Below the pieces are notes generated by a model that had not been told where the DNA came from, did no database searches, and saw nothing but the letters and a program-made list of their open reading frames with translations. Below, in pieces: positions 17,817 through 28,626 of a stretch of DNA of 64,000 nt. This stretch comes from an uncultured Mucilaginibacter sp. (lineage in GTDB: Bacteria; Bacteroidota; Bacteroidia; Sphingobacteriales; Sphingobacteriaceae). The stretch's first letter is position 1, and each line of letters opens with the position of its first letter. A program made the position numbers and the translations under genes. The stretch spans positions 186,001 to 250,000 of the forward strand of contig CAIPFE010000014.1 of NCBI GenBank assembly GCA_903864275.1, given 5' to 3'.

Positions 17817-17824
17817 CAAATTTA
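17817..17824 (-). promoter_or_regulatory. -7 promoter box (TAAATTTG) for the CDF-NUDIX-bioA operon
   Basis: Exact TAnnTTTG on the minus strand, 20 bp from the CDF start at 17797. Confidence 0.55.
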
Positions 17825-17843
17825 TAAATAATTGTTAAGCCGA

Positions 17844-17919
17844 AAGTCTTAAGTTCGAAGTCTTAAGTCTTATTTTAAAAAAAGAAAAAAATGACTTAAG
17901 ACTTAGGGCTTAAGACTTG
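17844..17919. repeat. AAGTCTT-heptad inverted array in a divergent promoter region
   Basis: The left arm is four heptads, AAGTCTT, AAGTTCG, AAGTCTT, AAGTCTT (17844-17871). The right arm (17893-17919) is the complementary ACTTAAG, ACTTAGG, GCTTAAG, ACTTGG. A 20-nt A-rich loop separates them. It lies between the two divergent -7 boxes, so it cannot work as a terminator of either gene. Confidence 0.8.
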
Positions 17920-17929
17920 GTACTTTTTC

Positions 17930-17937
17930 TATATTTG
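17930..17937 (+). promoter_or_regulatory. -7 promoter box (TATATTTG) for the aminotransferase gene
   Basis: Exact TAnnTTTG 20 bp before the ATG at 17958 and directly after the heptad array. Confidence 0.6.
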
Positions 17938-17957
17938 CCGCGATATTAAAAAATTAT

Positions 17958-19151
17958 ATGACTGCATTAAGTAACAGGATAAATAACCTGTCGGAATCCG
18001 CAACAATTAAGATGGCCAAAATGGGCCGTGAGCTTGCCGCGAAAGGCGTAGACGTGATCAGCCTTAGCTTTGGCGAACCTGATTTCCATACCCCTGAACA
18101 TATAAAGGAGGCTGCCAAACAGGCAATGGATAAAAACTTTACCTATTATACGCCGGTATCAGGCTACCCAGAATTGAGGAAAGCCGTGGCTGCCAAGCTA
18201 AAAAATGAAAATGATCTTGATTATGATTTTAGCCAGATAGTTGTTTCCACTGGCGCTAAACAGGCCATCGCGAACGCGGTATTGTGTTTGGTAAATCCCG
18301 GTGAGGAAGTAATTATCCCCACGCCTTACTGGGTTTCCTATTCCGAGGTAGTTAAACTTGCCGAAGGTGTAAGCGTTTTTATTGATGCACCCGTTGAGCA
18401 GGATTTTAAAATTACACCCGCGCAACTGGAAGCTGCGATAACGCCGAAGACAAAACTTTTTATGTTTTCATCGCCCTGTAACCCTACGGGAAGTGTATAC
18501 AGTAAGGCTGAATTAGAAGGCCTGGCTGGGGTGTTTGAAAAACATCCTAATATTTATATTCTGTCGGATGAGATTTATGAGCATATCAATTTTGTCGACA
18601 AACATGAATCAATAGCGCAGTTTGATTCTATAAAAGACCGGGTGATCATCATCAATGGCTTTTCCAAGGCTTTTGCCATGACCGGCTGGCGCATTGGCTA
18701 TACCGCATCAAATAAAGAGATCGCTGCAGCCTGTGATAAAATGCAGGGACAAATTACTTCGGGTACTTGCTCCATTACCCAAAAAGCAGGCGTTGCAGCT
18801 TTGGAAGGCGGGTTAGAAACCGTTTTAGAAATGCGTGAAGCCTTTAAAAAACGTCGCGACCTGGTTTACGGTTTGTTAAAAAATATTGATGGTATAAAAG
18901 TAAACCTGCCCGAAGGCGCATTCTATTTCTTTCCTGATGTAACTTCATTTTTTGGTAAAAGCTATAATGGGAAAACCATTAATGATGCCGATGAATTAAG
19001 CATTTATTTGCTGGAAGAAGCGCATGTGGCTACTGTTGGCGGCGATTCATTTGGCGATACCAAATCTATCCGTATCTCTTACGCTGCTGCCGAGGATAAA
19101 TTGATCGAAGCGATGAAAAGGATTAAGGAAGCGTTGGGGAAGTTGAGTTAG
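17958..19151 (+). CDS. Class I PLP aminotransferase (aspartate aminotransferase type)
   Basis: A 397-residue fold-type I aminotransferase of the Iγ (Thermus AspC-like) subgroup. Visible: LSFGEPDFHTP (residues 36-46), the substrate/PLP contacts in SSPCNPTGSVYS, the aspartate in ILSDEIYEHI, the Schiff-base Lys237 in NGFSKAFAMTGWRIGY, and the C-terminal arginine in KSIRISYAA. It would interconvert aspartate and oxaloacetate with glutamate/2-oxoglutarate; prephenate or other substrates are possible in this subgroup. It is a single-gene unit with its own -7 box and a heptad hairpin at its 3' end. Confidence 0.92.
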   Translation: MTALSNRINNLSESATIKMAKMGRELAAKGVDVISLSFGEPDFHTPEHIKEAAKQAMDKNFTYYTPVSGYPELRKAVAAKLKNENDLDYDFSQIVVSTGAKQAIANAVLCLVNPGEEVIIPTPYWVSYSEVVKLAEGVSVFIDAPVEQDFKITPAQLEAAITPKTKLFMFSSPCNPTGSVYSKAELEGLAGVFEKHPNIYILSDEIYEHINFVDKHESIAQFDSIKDRVIIINGFSKAFAMTGWRIGYTASNKEIAAACDKMQGQITSGTCSITQKAGVAALEGGLETVLEMREAFKKRRDLVYGLLKNIDGIKVNLPEGAFYFFPDVTSFFGKSYNGKTINDADELSIYLLEEAHVATVGGDSFGDTKSIRISYAAAEDKLIEAMKRIKEALGKLS

Positions 19152-19156
19152 ATAGG

Positions 19157-19248
19157 AGATTTGAGTATTGAGATGTGAGATATGAGTATTGAGATTTGAG
19201 AAAGGAAGTTTTTCCAATCTCAATACTCATATCTCACATCTCAAATCT
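19157..19248. repeat. AGATNTG-heptad hairpin (about 33-bp arms)
   Basis: Six heptads (AGATTTG, AGTATTG, AGATGTG, AGATATG, AGTATTG, AGATTTG; 19157-19198) are followed by the complementary arm at 19216-19248. Positions 19171-19196 pair perfectly with 19216-19241, and the outermost 7 bp pair after skipping one heptad. It lies between the converging aminotransferase and outer-membrane protein genes, so it may terminate both transcripts. Confidence 0.85.
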
Positions 19249-19256
19249 AAATAGTT

Positions 19257-19808
19257 TTACAACCCGAAGGCGTAAGCTACGCGTAAACCTGCTAGGCCAT
19301 AGCTATTACCCTGACCAGAGAAGTTTTCATAACGCGCGGCAATATCCCACGTCTTATTGGCATAACCTAATCCGGGCGACAATATCAGCTTTGTATTGCC
19401 TTCGCTAATGGTTTCAAAACCGGCACCCGCCTCAGCTCCGAAGTACCATGTTGGCGCAAAAAATGCCTTAATACCGAGCTTAACCGGTACTATACCTAAA
19501 TCTGCTGCTTTACCAGTAACAGTTCCCAAGGGTGTAATAACTGAAACGTTTTTGCCGAACATATTATAATACCCGGAGGTAAGGGTCCAGGCGAAATGTT
19601 CGCTGGCATCGTATTGTAAACGGACAGTGCCGCCTAATTCAAAGTCAGAAAAGTCGTGGGCATTACCTGTTGGTATGCCGGCTTCGAGGCCTATACCCAG
19701 CCGCCATGGGTTTGGCGCGGTAGCGGCAGTTTGTGCTTTAGCATTACTTGTAAACAATAGCGCAGCAGCAGTAAATGCTGTGGCAATTAAAATTGATGGC
19801 TTTTTCAT
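19257..19808 (-). CDS. Outer-membrane beta-barrel protein
   Basis: A 183-residue protein with a signal peptide (SILIATAFTAAALLFTSNAKAQ, cleavage near residue 26) followed by alternating beta-strand sequence rich in Gly and aromatics: RLGIGLEAGIPTG, FELGGTVRLQYDA, AWTLTSGYYNMFG, WYFGAEAGAGFE and a C-terminal strand ending in AYAFGL with a hydrophobic last residue. This fits the small 8-stranded OmpA/PorT-like barrel group common in Bacteroidota. No ligand can be predicted. It is monocistronic. Confidence 0.75.
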   Translation of the reverse strand: MKKPSILIATAFTAAALLFTSNAKAQTAATAPNPWRLGIGLEAGIPTGNAHDFSDFELGGTVRLQYDASEHFAWTLTSGYYNMFGKNVSVITPLGTVTGKAADLGIVPVKLGIKAFFAPTWYFGAEAGAGFETISEGNTKLILSPGLGYANKTWDIAARYENFSGQGNSYGLAGLRVAYAFGL

Positions 19809-20142
19809 AGTTGTGAATTTTTGTAAACAATAATTAAATTGTGTTACCGACAGGTTAACAAATACTTTGCCATTTGTGCTAACTTTACCACTTAATGATA
19901 AAAATCACACAATAATAGGTCGCTAAACCTGCAATTTTAACAATAATTGAAGGTTTACAGGCTGATAGTCAATGGATTTTTTTAGCTGGTTTTTAATCGG
20001 GCAGATTCTTCTGTTTTAAATGAAAATTTCCTAAAAAAATTGATCGATTGATTAATTTTTACAACACAAATGCATTTTTTTGACTGTTAAACAGGGCAAA
20101 ACGGCTCTTCAAACGATGAGCCAACCTTAATGCAGCTCTAAT
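19809..20142. other. Gene-free gap between an OMP gene and the RND permease
   Basis: About 330 bp, AT-rich. It should hold the promoter of the minus-strand OMP gene near its right edge with 19808, but no exact TAnnTTTG box is present. A GGCTC/GAGCC inverted pair lies near 20103-20122, possibly a weak hairpin beyond the efflux operon's stop. No open frame of note. Confidence 0.5.
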
Positions 20143-23100
20143 TTATACCTCGGGGTCGTGTTCGGGATCCGGTTTATAATTTTTCTCCAGTTCAGCCAGC
20201 TTTTCCTTGCCGTAAGCAAAACGGGTAATTACATAAAACAGCACGGGTACAATAAATATGGCAAGCGAGGTAGCTGCGAGCATACCGCCAAAAACTGTCC
20301 AGCCAATGGTTTGCCTTGCCTGGGCGCCCGCGCCTGAAGCAAACACCAGCGGCAAAACGCCAAATATAAAGGCCAGCGAAGTCATTAGGATTGGCCTTAA
20401 ACGAAGACGAACCGCCTCCAGGACAGACTTTTCAAGTTCCATTCCCCTGTCCACGCGTTCTTTGGCAAATTCCACGATCAGGATCGCATTTTTAGCAGCC
20501 AGGCCAATCAGTGTTATTAAACCTATCTGCGCGTAAATATTGTCGGCGATCCCTTTTTGAAAGGTTAAAAACAAGATAGCTCCAAATGCGCCCAGCGGCA
20601 CTGCCAAAAGCACAGAGAATGGCACCGACCAGCTTTCATACAAAGCCGCAAGGAACAGGAACACGAAGCCGATGGACAGCATAAATATATAAACCGTCTT
20701 CGAGCCTGATAACAACTCTTCGCGGCTTAAACCCGAAAACTCGTAACCAAACCCCTGGGGCAAAGTTTTATCGGCAACATCTTTCAGGGCATTTAGCGCA
20801 TCGCCGCTGCTATAGCCAGGCGCCTGGATGCCGTCAATTTCGGCCGAGCGGAACAAATTGTAATGCGATATTAATGGCGCGTTTTCAATTAATTTATAGG
20901 ACGTCAGGGTACTTAAGGGCACCATCGTACCCCCCTGGTTGCGCACAAAATATTGCCCTATGTTTTCAATATTTGTCCGGTAATTAGTATCGGCCTGGGC
21001 CAGTACATGGAAAGTCCTCCCGTAAAGGGTAAGGTCATTAACATAAATGCTGCCCAGGTAGGTTTGCAGGGCATTATTAATATCACTTATTGATACGCCC
21101 AGCTTTTTAGCCTTTTCACGGTCGACAGTTAATTGGTATGCTGGTGTACTTGCGGTAAAAAACGAAAATGCGTTTCCTATTTCATGCCGCTTTTTTACCT
21201 CTGTGATGAAATTCCTCAGCGTTTTTTCAAAAACTTTAATATCCCCGCCTGCTTGTTTTTCTTCCAATATGAATGAGAACCCGCCCGTACTTCCCAAACC
21301 GGGTATAGCCGGCGGCTGGATCACCACCACACTTGCCTCTTTAAACCGTGCTAATCTTTTCTGTATATTGGCTATAATAGCACCTATTTGCACGTCCTTG
21401 CTTTCCCGCTGGTCCCATGGCTTTAGCTGAACAAATATGGTTGCGCTGTTTGATTTACTGGCAAAGCTCACAGCATTTAAACCTCCAAGCGCTGCGTAAT
21501 GGAAAATACCGGGTATACTGTCGAGCACACCCATCATCTGGTGCAAAACGGCAACCGTCCGCTGGGTTGATGACGCCTCGGGCAGGTCGTAAGTAACGAA
21601 AAGACGCCCATCATCTTCAAGCGGGATAAACCCCGTTGGCTTATTTTTAAATAACATAACGGTACCAGCTATTATACAGACCAGGATAATGACAATAAAT
21701 TTTGAATTTTTTATGCTCTTATCAACGCCATTTTTGTATCGGCCGGTCAACCGTCCGAACCATTCATTGAATTTATAGAAAAATTTATCGAGCCCTTTCG
21801 ATTTTTCATCCAGCTTGCGCGGACGTAAAATTAGTGTGCAAAGTGCCGGTGTTAACGAAAGCGCGACAAAGGCAGATATTAAAACTGATATAGCAATTGT
21901 TATAGCGAATTGTTGATAAAGACGGCCGACTATGCCGGGTATAAAGCCTACCGGCACGAATACCGCCGCCAATATGAGTGCTATTGCGATAACCGGGGCC
22001 GATATATCCTGCATGGCATGGATGGTTGCATCTTTCGGCGACATTCCCTTTTCGTCCATATAATGCTGTACAGATTCAACAACTACAATGGCATCGTCAA
22101 CCACTATGCCTATGGCTAACACAAAACCAAATAGGGTAAGGGTATTAATGGTGAAATGCAATGGGATAAAAAATATAAACGTGCCGATGATAGATACCGG
22201 TATGGCAAGTATGGGGATCAGGGTGGTGCGCCAGCTTTGTAAAAAAAGGAAAACAACTACGATTACCAGCATCAAAGCGATTATAAGCGTTTTCACCACC
22301 TCGCCCACGGAAACCCTTACTACGGTGATGGATTCGAATGGCACAACATAGTCAATATCTTCGGGGAACGACTTTTTAAGTTCGTTCATGGTTGCATAAA
22401 CGTTATCGGCAGTCTCAATGGCGTTACTGTTTGGGGCCTGATAAATCAGCAGGTACGATGCCCTTTTGCCATCAACAAACGAATTGCCTGCGTAGTTAAA
22501 TTTACCAAGCTCAACACGGGCCACATCCTTTAAATGCACAACAGCCCCGTTATTTGGGGTAGTTTTTACAATGATATTGCCAAATTCTGCTGGCTTCGAA
22601 AGTCTGCCCTGCACCAGTACCGTGTATTCAAAGGGCTGTGCTTTTTCCTGGGGCGGTACGCCAACAACGCCTGCGGCTACCTGCGCGTTTTGTTCGGCAA
22701 GGGCGTTGGTAACATCGGCGGCAGTCATGCCCAGCGCGGCCAATTTATCAGGTTTCAGCCATATACGCATACTAAAGTCATCAGCTCGCGAAATAACATC
22801 GCCTACGCCTTTGGTGCGCGAGAGTGCGTCTTTTACAATAACATTGGTGTAATTATCAACAAAAGTGACGTCGTGGGTACCTTTGGGGGCAAAAACGGCC
22901 ACCAGCATTAAAATACTGGGGTTACGTTTTCGCACCACGATGCCTAAACGCTGTACATCCTGCGGTAATGCCGGAGTAGCGATACCCACCCTGGTTTGCA
23001 CATCAAGGGCTGCAATATTTATATCCGTTCCCACTTCAAAGTTGGCGGTCATAGTCATTTGCCCGTTGCTGGTGCTATTGCTTTGCAGGTAGGTTATTCC

Positions 23101-23322
23101 AGGCGTGCCGTTAACTTGTACCTCAATCGGTGTTGCCACAGTTTGCTCCACTGTTATGGCGTCAGCACCTGCATACGTACCGGTTATTTGTACCGTTGGG
23201 GGCGTAATTTCGGGATACTGACCTATTGGCAGGGTGCTGATGGCCAAAATACCAACCACTACAATTACTATTGAAATAACAATTGCCGTTACCGGCCTTC
23301 GTATAAAAGTATCTGCGATCAT
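20143..23322 (-). CDS. RND efflux pump inner-membrane permease (HAE1 family)
   Basis: A 1059-residue AcrB/MexB-type proton-driven exporter of hydrophobic or amphiphilic compounds. It begins with the typical MIADTFIRRPVTAIVISI. The paired transmembrane aspartates of the proton relay are in GIVVDDAIVVVE (about 407-408), and the second repeat contains GIADNIYAQIGLITLIGLAAKNAILIVEF. Two large periplasmic loops (about 40-330 and 560-870) are present. It is the last gene of the tolC-adaptor-permease operon, 51 bp after the adaptor. Whether it exports drugs, bile-like compounds or lipids cannot be judged; the HAE1 clade points to small organic molecules rather than metals. Confidence 0.96.
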   Translation of the reverse strand: MIADTFIRRPVTAIVISIVIVVVGILAISTLPIGQYPEITPPTVQITGTYAGADAITVEQTVATPIEVQVNGTPGITYLQSNSTSNGQMTMTANFEVGTDINIAALDVQTRVGIATPALPQDVQRLGIVVRKRNPSILMLVAVFAPKGTHDVTFVDNYTNVIVKDALSRTKGVGDVISRADDFSMRIWLKPDKLAALGMTAADVTNALAEQNAQVAAGVVGVPPQEKAQPFEYTVLVQGRLSKPAEFGNIIVKTTPNNGAVVHLKDVARVELGKFNYAGNSFVDGKRASYLLIYQAPNSNAIETADNVYATMNELKKSFPEDIDYVVPFESITVVRVSVGEVVKTLIIALMLVIVVVFLFLQSWRTTLIPILAIPVSIIGTFIFFIPLHFTINTLTLFGFVLAIGIVVDDAIVVVESVQHYMDEKGMSPKDATIHAMQDISAPVIAIALILAAVFVPVGFIPGIVGRLYQQFAITIAISVLISAFVALSLTPALCTLILRPRKLDEKSKGLDKFFYKFNEWFGRLTGRYKNGVDKSIKNSKFIVIILVCIIAGTVMLFKNKPTGFIPLEDDGRLFVTYDLPEASSTQRTVAVLHQMMGVLDSIPGIFHYAALGGLNAVSFASKSNSATIFVQLKPWDQRESKDVQIGAIIANIQKRLARFKEASVVVIQPPAIPGLGSTGGFSFILEEKQAGGDIKVFEKTLRNFITEVKKRHEIGNAFSFFTASTPAYQLTVDREKAKKLGVSISDINNALQTYLGSIYVNDLTLYGRTFHVLAQADTNYRTNIENIGQYFVRNQGGTMVPLSTLTSYKLIENAPLISHYNLFRSAEIDGIQAPGYSSGDALNALKDVADKTLPQGFGYEFSGLSREELLSGSKTVYIFMLSIGFVFLFLAALYESWSVPFSVLLAVPLGAFGAILFLTFQKGIADNIYAQIGLITLIGLAAKNAILIVEFAKERVDRGMELEKSVLEAVRLRLRPILMTSLAFIFGVLPLVFASGAGAQARQTIGWTVFGGMLAATSLAIFIVPVLFYVITRFAYGKEKLAELEKNYKPDPEHDPEV

Positions 23323-23373
23323 TCGTTTGATTTTAGAAAAAACCCAGGTTTGTCTGTCTTGTTATTTGCCTTA

Positions 23374-24495
23374 TTATTTGGCTGTTTTCGCTGGCGCCTG
23401 TGCCGTATTTCCGGTTGTTATCTTTCCTCCATCGCGCAGGCGCTGAAATCCATCGGTTATTACTTTATCGCCCGCGTTAACGCCCGACATAATTACTACA
23501 TCCGAGCCGATACGGGGGCCCAGCTTCACTTTATGCTGCTTCGCAATAGTATCTTGTGAAACGAAAACAAAAAACTCCCCCATTTGCTCTAATACAGCCT
23601 TATAAGGCACCTGCACACGCTTACCCGACTGGCTGTTCAGCACATTTAAAACGCAGTTCATGCCATCTTTCAGCACATCATCTTCATTCGGAAATTGTAT
23701 CCTTACCTTAATTGTTCCCGTACCGCTGGCCACTCCCCTGTCAATCACCAACACTTTACCCGGCTTATTATAATTGCTGCCGTCAGACAGTTGCAATTTG
23801 AAAGTGGAATCGGTACTGCTTTTTTTAAGTTTGTAAAACCTGTCTATATCCTGTTCGTCAATTACCACATCAACACCTATGGGATGCTCGCTAGATATAG
23901 TATTCAATAAGGTAGTACCAGGAGTTATCTGCGCACCAAGCTTAACTTGTGAAATACCGATACGACCAGTGAATGGTGCTGTGATGATAGCGTACGACAG
24001 GTCTGTTTTTGCTGACGCCACACCGGCTTTCGCAACACTTACCTGTGCTTTACCAGTTTCGTAAGCAGCCTGCGCCTGGTCAACCGTTTGGCGGGCAACG
24101 GCATCATTTTTAAGTAGCATGGTATAGCGGTCAATATCTTTTTGCGCTTTTACCAGGTTTGCGTTGGCGCTTTCCAAATTAGCTTCGGCTTGCTGGTAAG
24201 CGGCCTCATATTTGCGACGGTCAATTTCATAAAGCGCTTTGCCATTGGGTACCACGTCGCCTTCTTTAAAAAATATACCTGTTATAAAACCTGATACCTC
24301 GCTGCGTAATTCAACCGAATTAAGGGCCACAACGGCGGCCTGGAATTGGTCGTAATATACGGCATCGGCTATTTTGGCCTGGGTAACGTAAACAGGCGTT
24401 GGCGGCAGGGCTGTATTTTTCGGTGCCTTATTCTGGCATGCTGTCCATACCAAAATAATCGTCAGCCCCATAAAAAGTATATTTCTTGCTTTCAT
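23374..24495 (-). CDS. RND efflux periplasmic adaptor (membrane-fusion) lipoprotein
   Basis: A 373-residue adaptor that links the RND permease to the TolC channel. The ATG at 24495 (MKARNILFMGLT) is chosen because it starts a lipoprotein leader with lipobox VWTAC; an upstream in-frame ATG at 24576 lies inside tolC. Domain order: beta-barrel/lipoyl entry (SGFITGIFFKEGDVVPNGKALYEID, about 70-95), long alpha-helical hairpin (about 95-160, KYEAAYQQAEANLESANANL), second lipoyl half (ITAPFTGRIGIS) and a C-terminal membrane-proximal domain (DKVITDGFQRLRDGGKI). It starts 10 bp after the tolC stop. Confidence 0.95.
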   Translation of the reverse strand: MKARNILFMGLTIILVWTACQNKAPKNTALPPTPVYVTQAKIADAVYYDQFQAAVVALNSVELRSEVSGFITGIFFKEGDVVPNGKALYEIDRRKYEAAYQQAEANLESANANLVKAQKDIDRYTMLLKNDAVARQTVDQAQAAYETGKAQVSVAKAGVASAKTDLSYAIITAPFTGRIGISQVKLGAQITPGTTLLNTISSEHPIGVDVVIDEQDIDRFYKLKKSSTDSTFKLQLSDGSNYNKPGKVLVIDRGVASGTGTIKVRIQFPNEDDVLKDGMNCVLNVLNSQSGKRVQVPYKAVLEQMGEFFVFVSQDTIAKQHKVKLGPRIGSDVVIMSGVNAGDKVITDGFQRLRDGGKITTGNTAQAPAKTAK

Positions 24496-24505
24496 ATTTA
24501 CTCCT

Positions 24506-25834
24506 CTATTGTACAGTAAGGATGCCAAGCGCTTTTTCCAGGTCAATTTTGCTGGATAATAAATTAAACAAGGCATTATAATAATTTAATTCCGCTGTGC
24601 GCAAATCTGATTGTGCCACGATAACATCAAGATAAGTTTTGATCCCTTCCCTGTATTGCAGGCTAACTACTTTGTAAACATCTTTAGCCAGGTCAACATT
24701 TTGTTTGATCAACTGCCAGTTGGTATAGTTGCTTTTATAATCCGCCAGCGCTTGTACATACTCGGTATTAATAGTATTTGCCGAATTCTCGATATCCAGG
24801 TCTGTGCGATCAACTTGTAACCTGGCTTTACTTAAGTTTTGCAACCGCTTCGTTCCCTGGAAAATGGGCAGGTTTAATGTAAGTCCGACATAAGCGTTTG
24901 GAAATGACTGGCTATAGAGATCAGAAAACCGGTTGCTCTCGTAGAACAAATTATAAACACCCTGTGCAGCTACCGACGGGAGAAAACCCCACCGGTAGTA
25001 ATTCACATTTACGCCTGCCAGGTTTTTTTGTGTTGCAAGCAAGCGGTATTCGATCCGGTTATTCACATCCAATTTTTGAAGTGTGTCTATTGAAGCTTCC
25101 TGCTCGTATCGGGTGGTATCAAAAGAAAGTATCAGATTGTGGTTGCTTGAAATACCCATAATTTGTTTAAGATAGGCAAGCTTACTATTAATAGCTTCGG
25201 CAGTTTGTTTGCGTGTGGATACCGAGTTGTTTAGCGATATGGTAGCCTGTTTATAATCGGTTTTATCGGCAACCCCTGCCTGGTACCTGTTATAGGCATC
25301 TTTTAAACTTCTTTGCAGCCTGATGATATCTTCATTTAAAATATCCAGTTGTTTTTGCGATAGCAGCACATCAAAAAATGCTTTGCTTACATCCGATACC
25401 ACATTGATCTGGCTGCTCAGTGTATTTTGCTTATAATATTGCCGGGAATATTTGGCTGCTTTTGCCGCCTGCAGTACATCATTATTGTAGATGACCTGGC
25501 TGGCCTGCAACCCCAATGATGAAAATTCAGTAATATGGGTAGGGGCTGACCCGGAAGTACTGTTTCCTCCGGGTACCAAAGGGCTTCCTTTAAAATAATG
25601 CTGGTACTCACCGGAACTGCTAAGCTGAGGAAGCCAGTCGGCAAGCCCTATCCTGATGTTTCTTTCATTAATTTCCTGGTCAATAGAAGCCTGTTTGACT
25701 GCCGGCTGATTGCGCAATGCAAAATCAACGCATTGCTTTAAAGTAACAACGGTGTCGCTAAAGGGTTGGGCAAAAAGAATAGCAGGTAAAAATAATGTAA
25801 AATTAATGATCAATAAATAAAATGATTTTTTCAT
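24506..25834 (-). CDS. TolC-family outer-membrane efflux protein
   Basis: A 442-residue OEP-family channel with a signal peptide (LLIINFTLFLPAILFAQ). Two internally repeated halves are visible, each with a long coiled-coil segment and a beta-strand part; typical fragments are LKQCVDFALRNQPAVKQASIDQEI at the N-terminus, PNAYVGLTLNLPIFQGTKR near the middle and LQYREGIKTYLDVIVAQSDLRTAELNYYNAL near the C-terminus. It is the first gene of the efflux operon; the promoter should be in 25835-25960. Unlike many operons, no TetR/AraC regulator is adjacent. Confidence 0.95.
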   Translation of the reverse strand: MKKSFYLLIINFTLFLPAILFAQPFSDTVVTLKQCVDFALRNQPAVKQASIDQEINERNIRIGLADWLPQLSSSGEYQHYFKGSPLVPGGNSTSGSAPTHITEFSSLGLQASQVIYNNDVLQAAKAAKYSRQYYKQNTLSSQINVVSDVSKAFFDVLLSQKQLDILNEDIIRLQRSLKDAYNRYQAGVADKTDYKQATISLNNSVSTRKQTAEAINSKLAYLKQIMGISSNHNLILSFDTTRYEQEASIDTLQKLDVNNRIEYRLLATQKNLAGVNVNYYRWGFLPSVAAQGVYNLFYESNRFSDLYSQSFPNAYVGLTLNLPIFQGTKRLQNLSKARLQVDRTDLDIENSANTINTEYVQALADYKSNYTNWQLIKQNVDLAKDVYKVVSLQYREGIKTYLDVIVAQSDLRTAELNYYNALFNLLSSKIDLEKALGILTVQ

Positions 25835-27386
<1,552 letters not shown>

Positions 27387-27425
27387 ACTAGCCTGTGCTT
27401 TAGCATAAGCACCTGATCTTGACAA

Positions 27426-27469
27426 AAAACTAAAAATTGCAGGTAAATTTGCCTGCAATTTTTAGTTTT
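27426..27469 (+). terminator. Strong hairpin (18-bp perfect arms) between spt and the ceramide synthase gene
   Basis: AAAACTAAAAATTGCAGG pairs exactly with CCTGCAATTTTTAGTTTT around an 8-nt loop; the 3' arm is T-rich. It could end most spt transcripts or attenuate read-through into the next gene 35 bp downstream. Confidence 0.8.
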
Positions 27470-27504
27470 GGCATAAAATAAATTACCAGAACGCATATTA
27501 ACCC

Positions 27505-28626
27505 TTGATGAAAAAGATAGTACCGGTTATTTCAAAAAAACAGCTTACATCGTTTATTGATTTTCCACATGATCTTTACAAAGATGATCCAAACTATGTC
27601 CCTGAATTATTTATCGCACAGAAAGACCTGTTAACAAAGCACCCTTTTCATAAACATAATTCATTGCAGGCATTTTTAGCTTATGATGGTGACAAGATTG
27701 TGGGCCGGATCGCCGCTATTTTAAACAACAGCCATAATGACTTTAATAGAGTAAACGATGGATTTTGGGGTTTTTTTGACTGTATAAACGACCAGGAAAC
27801 AGCTAACCTTCTTTTCAATGCGGCTGCACAATGGCTAAAAGACAAAGGAGTTGATCAGAAATTTATAGGGCCTGTTAATTTTTCGACCAATGAGGCCTGC
27901 GGTTTGCTGATAGAAGGTTTTGACAGCCCGCCGTTTTTAATGATGACCTACAATTCGCCTTATTATATCCAACTTATTGAAAAGGCGGGGTTCTTAAAAC
28001 AAATTGACCTAATTGCCTGGCATTGGGACGGTGAAGGTTATGACGACAGGTCAGTAAGGTTACTGGAGGCCTTAAAGGAACGATTAAAACGTAATAATAT
28101 CGTCATCCGTAGCGTAAACCTAAAGAATTTCAAAGAAGAGGCGGCTAAACTGCGGGAGGTCTATAACTCGGCGTGGGACAAAAACAGTGGCTTTGTGCCC
28201 TTAACCGATGAGGAATTCGACTACCTGGCGAAAGACCTTAAACTGATACTGGATACTGATTTTGCTTTAGTTGCAGAACAGGAAGGAAAAATTGTTGGTT
28301 TCGGTTTAGCACTGCCAAATTTTAACGAAGTATTGCAGAAGGTTAAAAGGGGCCGTCTACTGCCGACAGGCATTTTTAAAATTTTGCTTAACCGGAAAAA
28401 AGTACAAAGCATCCGCATTTACGCGCTCGGTATTATTGACGGCTACAGGAAAATGGGCATCGAGGCCTGTTTGTATGGTACGATAATAAGGGAATACAAG
28501 CGTAAAGGCTTTAAACATGCCGAAGCCGGCTGGACTTTGGAGAATAACACCCTCATAAACGAAGCTATTATAGCGATTAAGGGAGATCCGTATAAGAAAT
28601 ACAGGATCTACGAAAAACTTATATGA
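27505..28626 (+). CDS. GNAT-fold acyltransferase, probable bacterial ceramide synthase
   Basis: A 373-residue soluble protein with two GNAT-like halves. N-terminal: SFIDFPHDLYKDDPNYVPELFIAQK, DGDKIVGRIAAILNN and the turn PVNFSTNEACGLLIEGFDSPPF. C-terminal half: VAEQEGKIVGFGLALPNF, ALGIIDGYRKMGIEACLY, ending PYKKYRIYEKLI. This is the family I know from the Caulobacter bacterial ceramide synthase (bCerS), which N-acylates 3-ketosphinganine or sphinganine. Its position between spt and a ceramide-reductase-like gene supports that role. It overlaps the next gene by 4 bp. A general N-acetyltransferase is the alternative; function is inferred from family plus context. Confidence 0.75.
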   Translation: MMKKIVPVISKKQLTSFIDFPHDLYKDDPNYVPELFIAQKDLLTKHPFHKHNSLQAFLAYDGDKIVGRIAAILNNSHNDFNRVNDGFWGFFDCINDQETANLLFNAAAQWLKDKGVDQKFIGPVNFSTNEACGLLIEGFDSPPFLMMTYNSPYYIQLIEKAGFLKQIDLIAWHWDGEGYDDRSVRLLEALKERLKRNNIVIRSVNLKNFKEEAAKLREVYNSAWDKNSGFVPLTDEEFDYLAKDLKLILDTDFALVAEQEGKIVGFGLALPNFNEVLQKVKRGRLLPTGIFKILLNRKKVQSIRIYALGIIDGYRKMGIEACLYGTIIREYKRKGFKHAEAGWTLENNTLINEAIIAIKGDPYKKYRIYEKLI

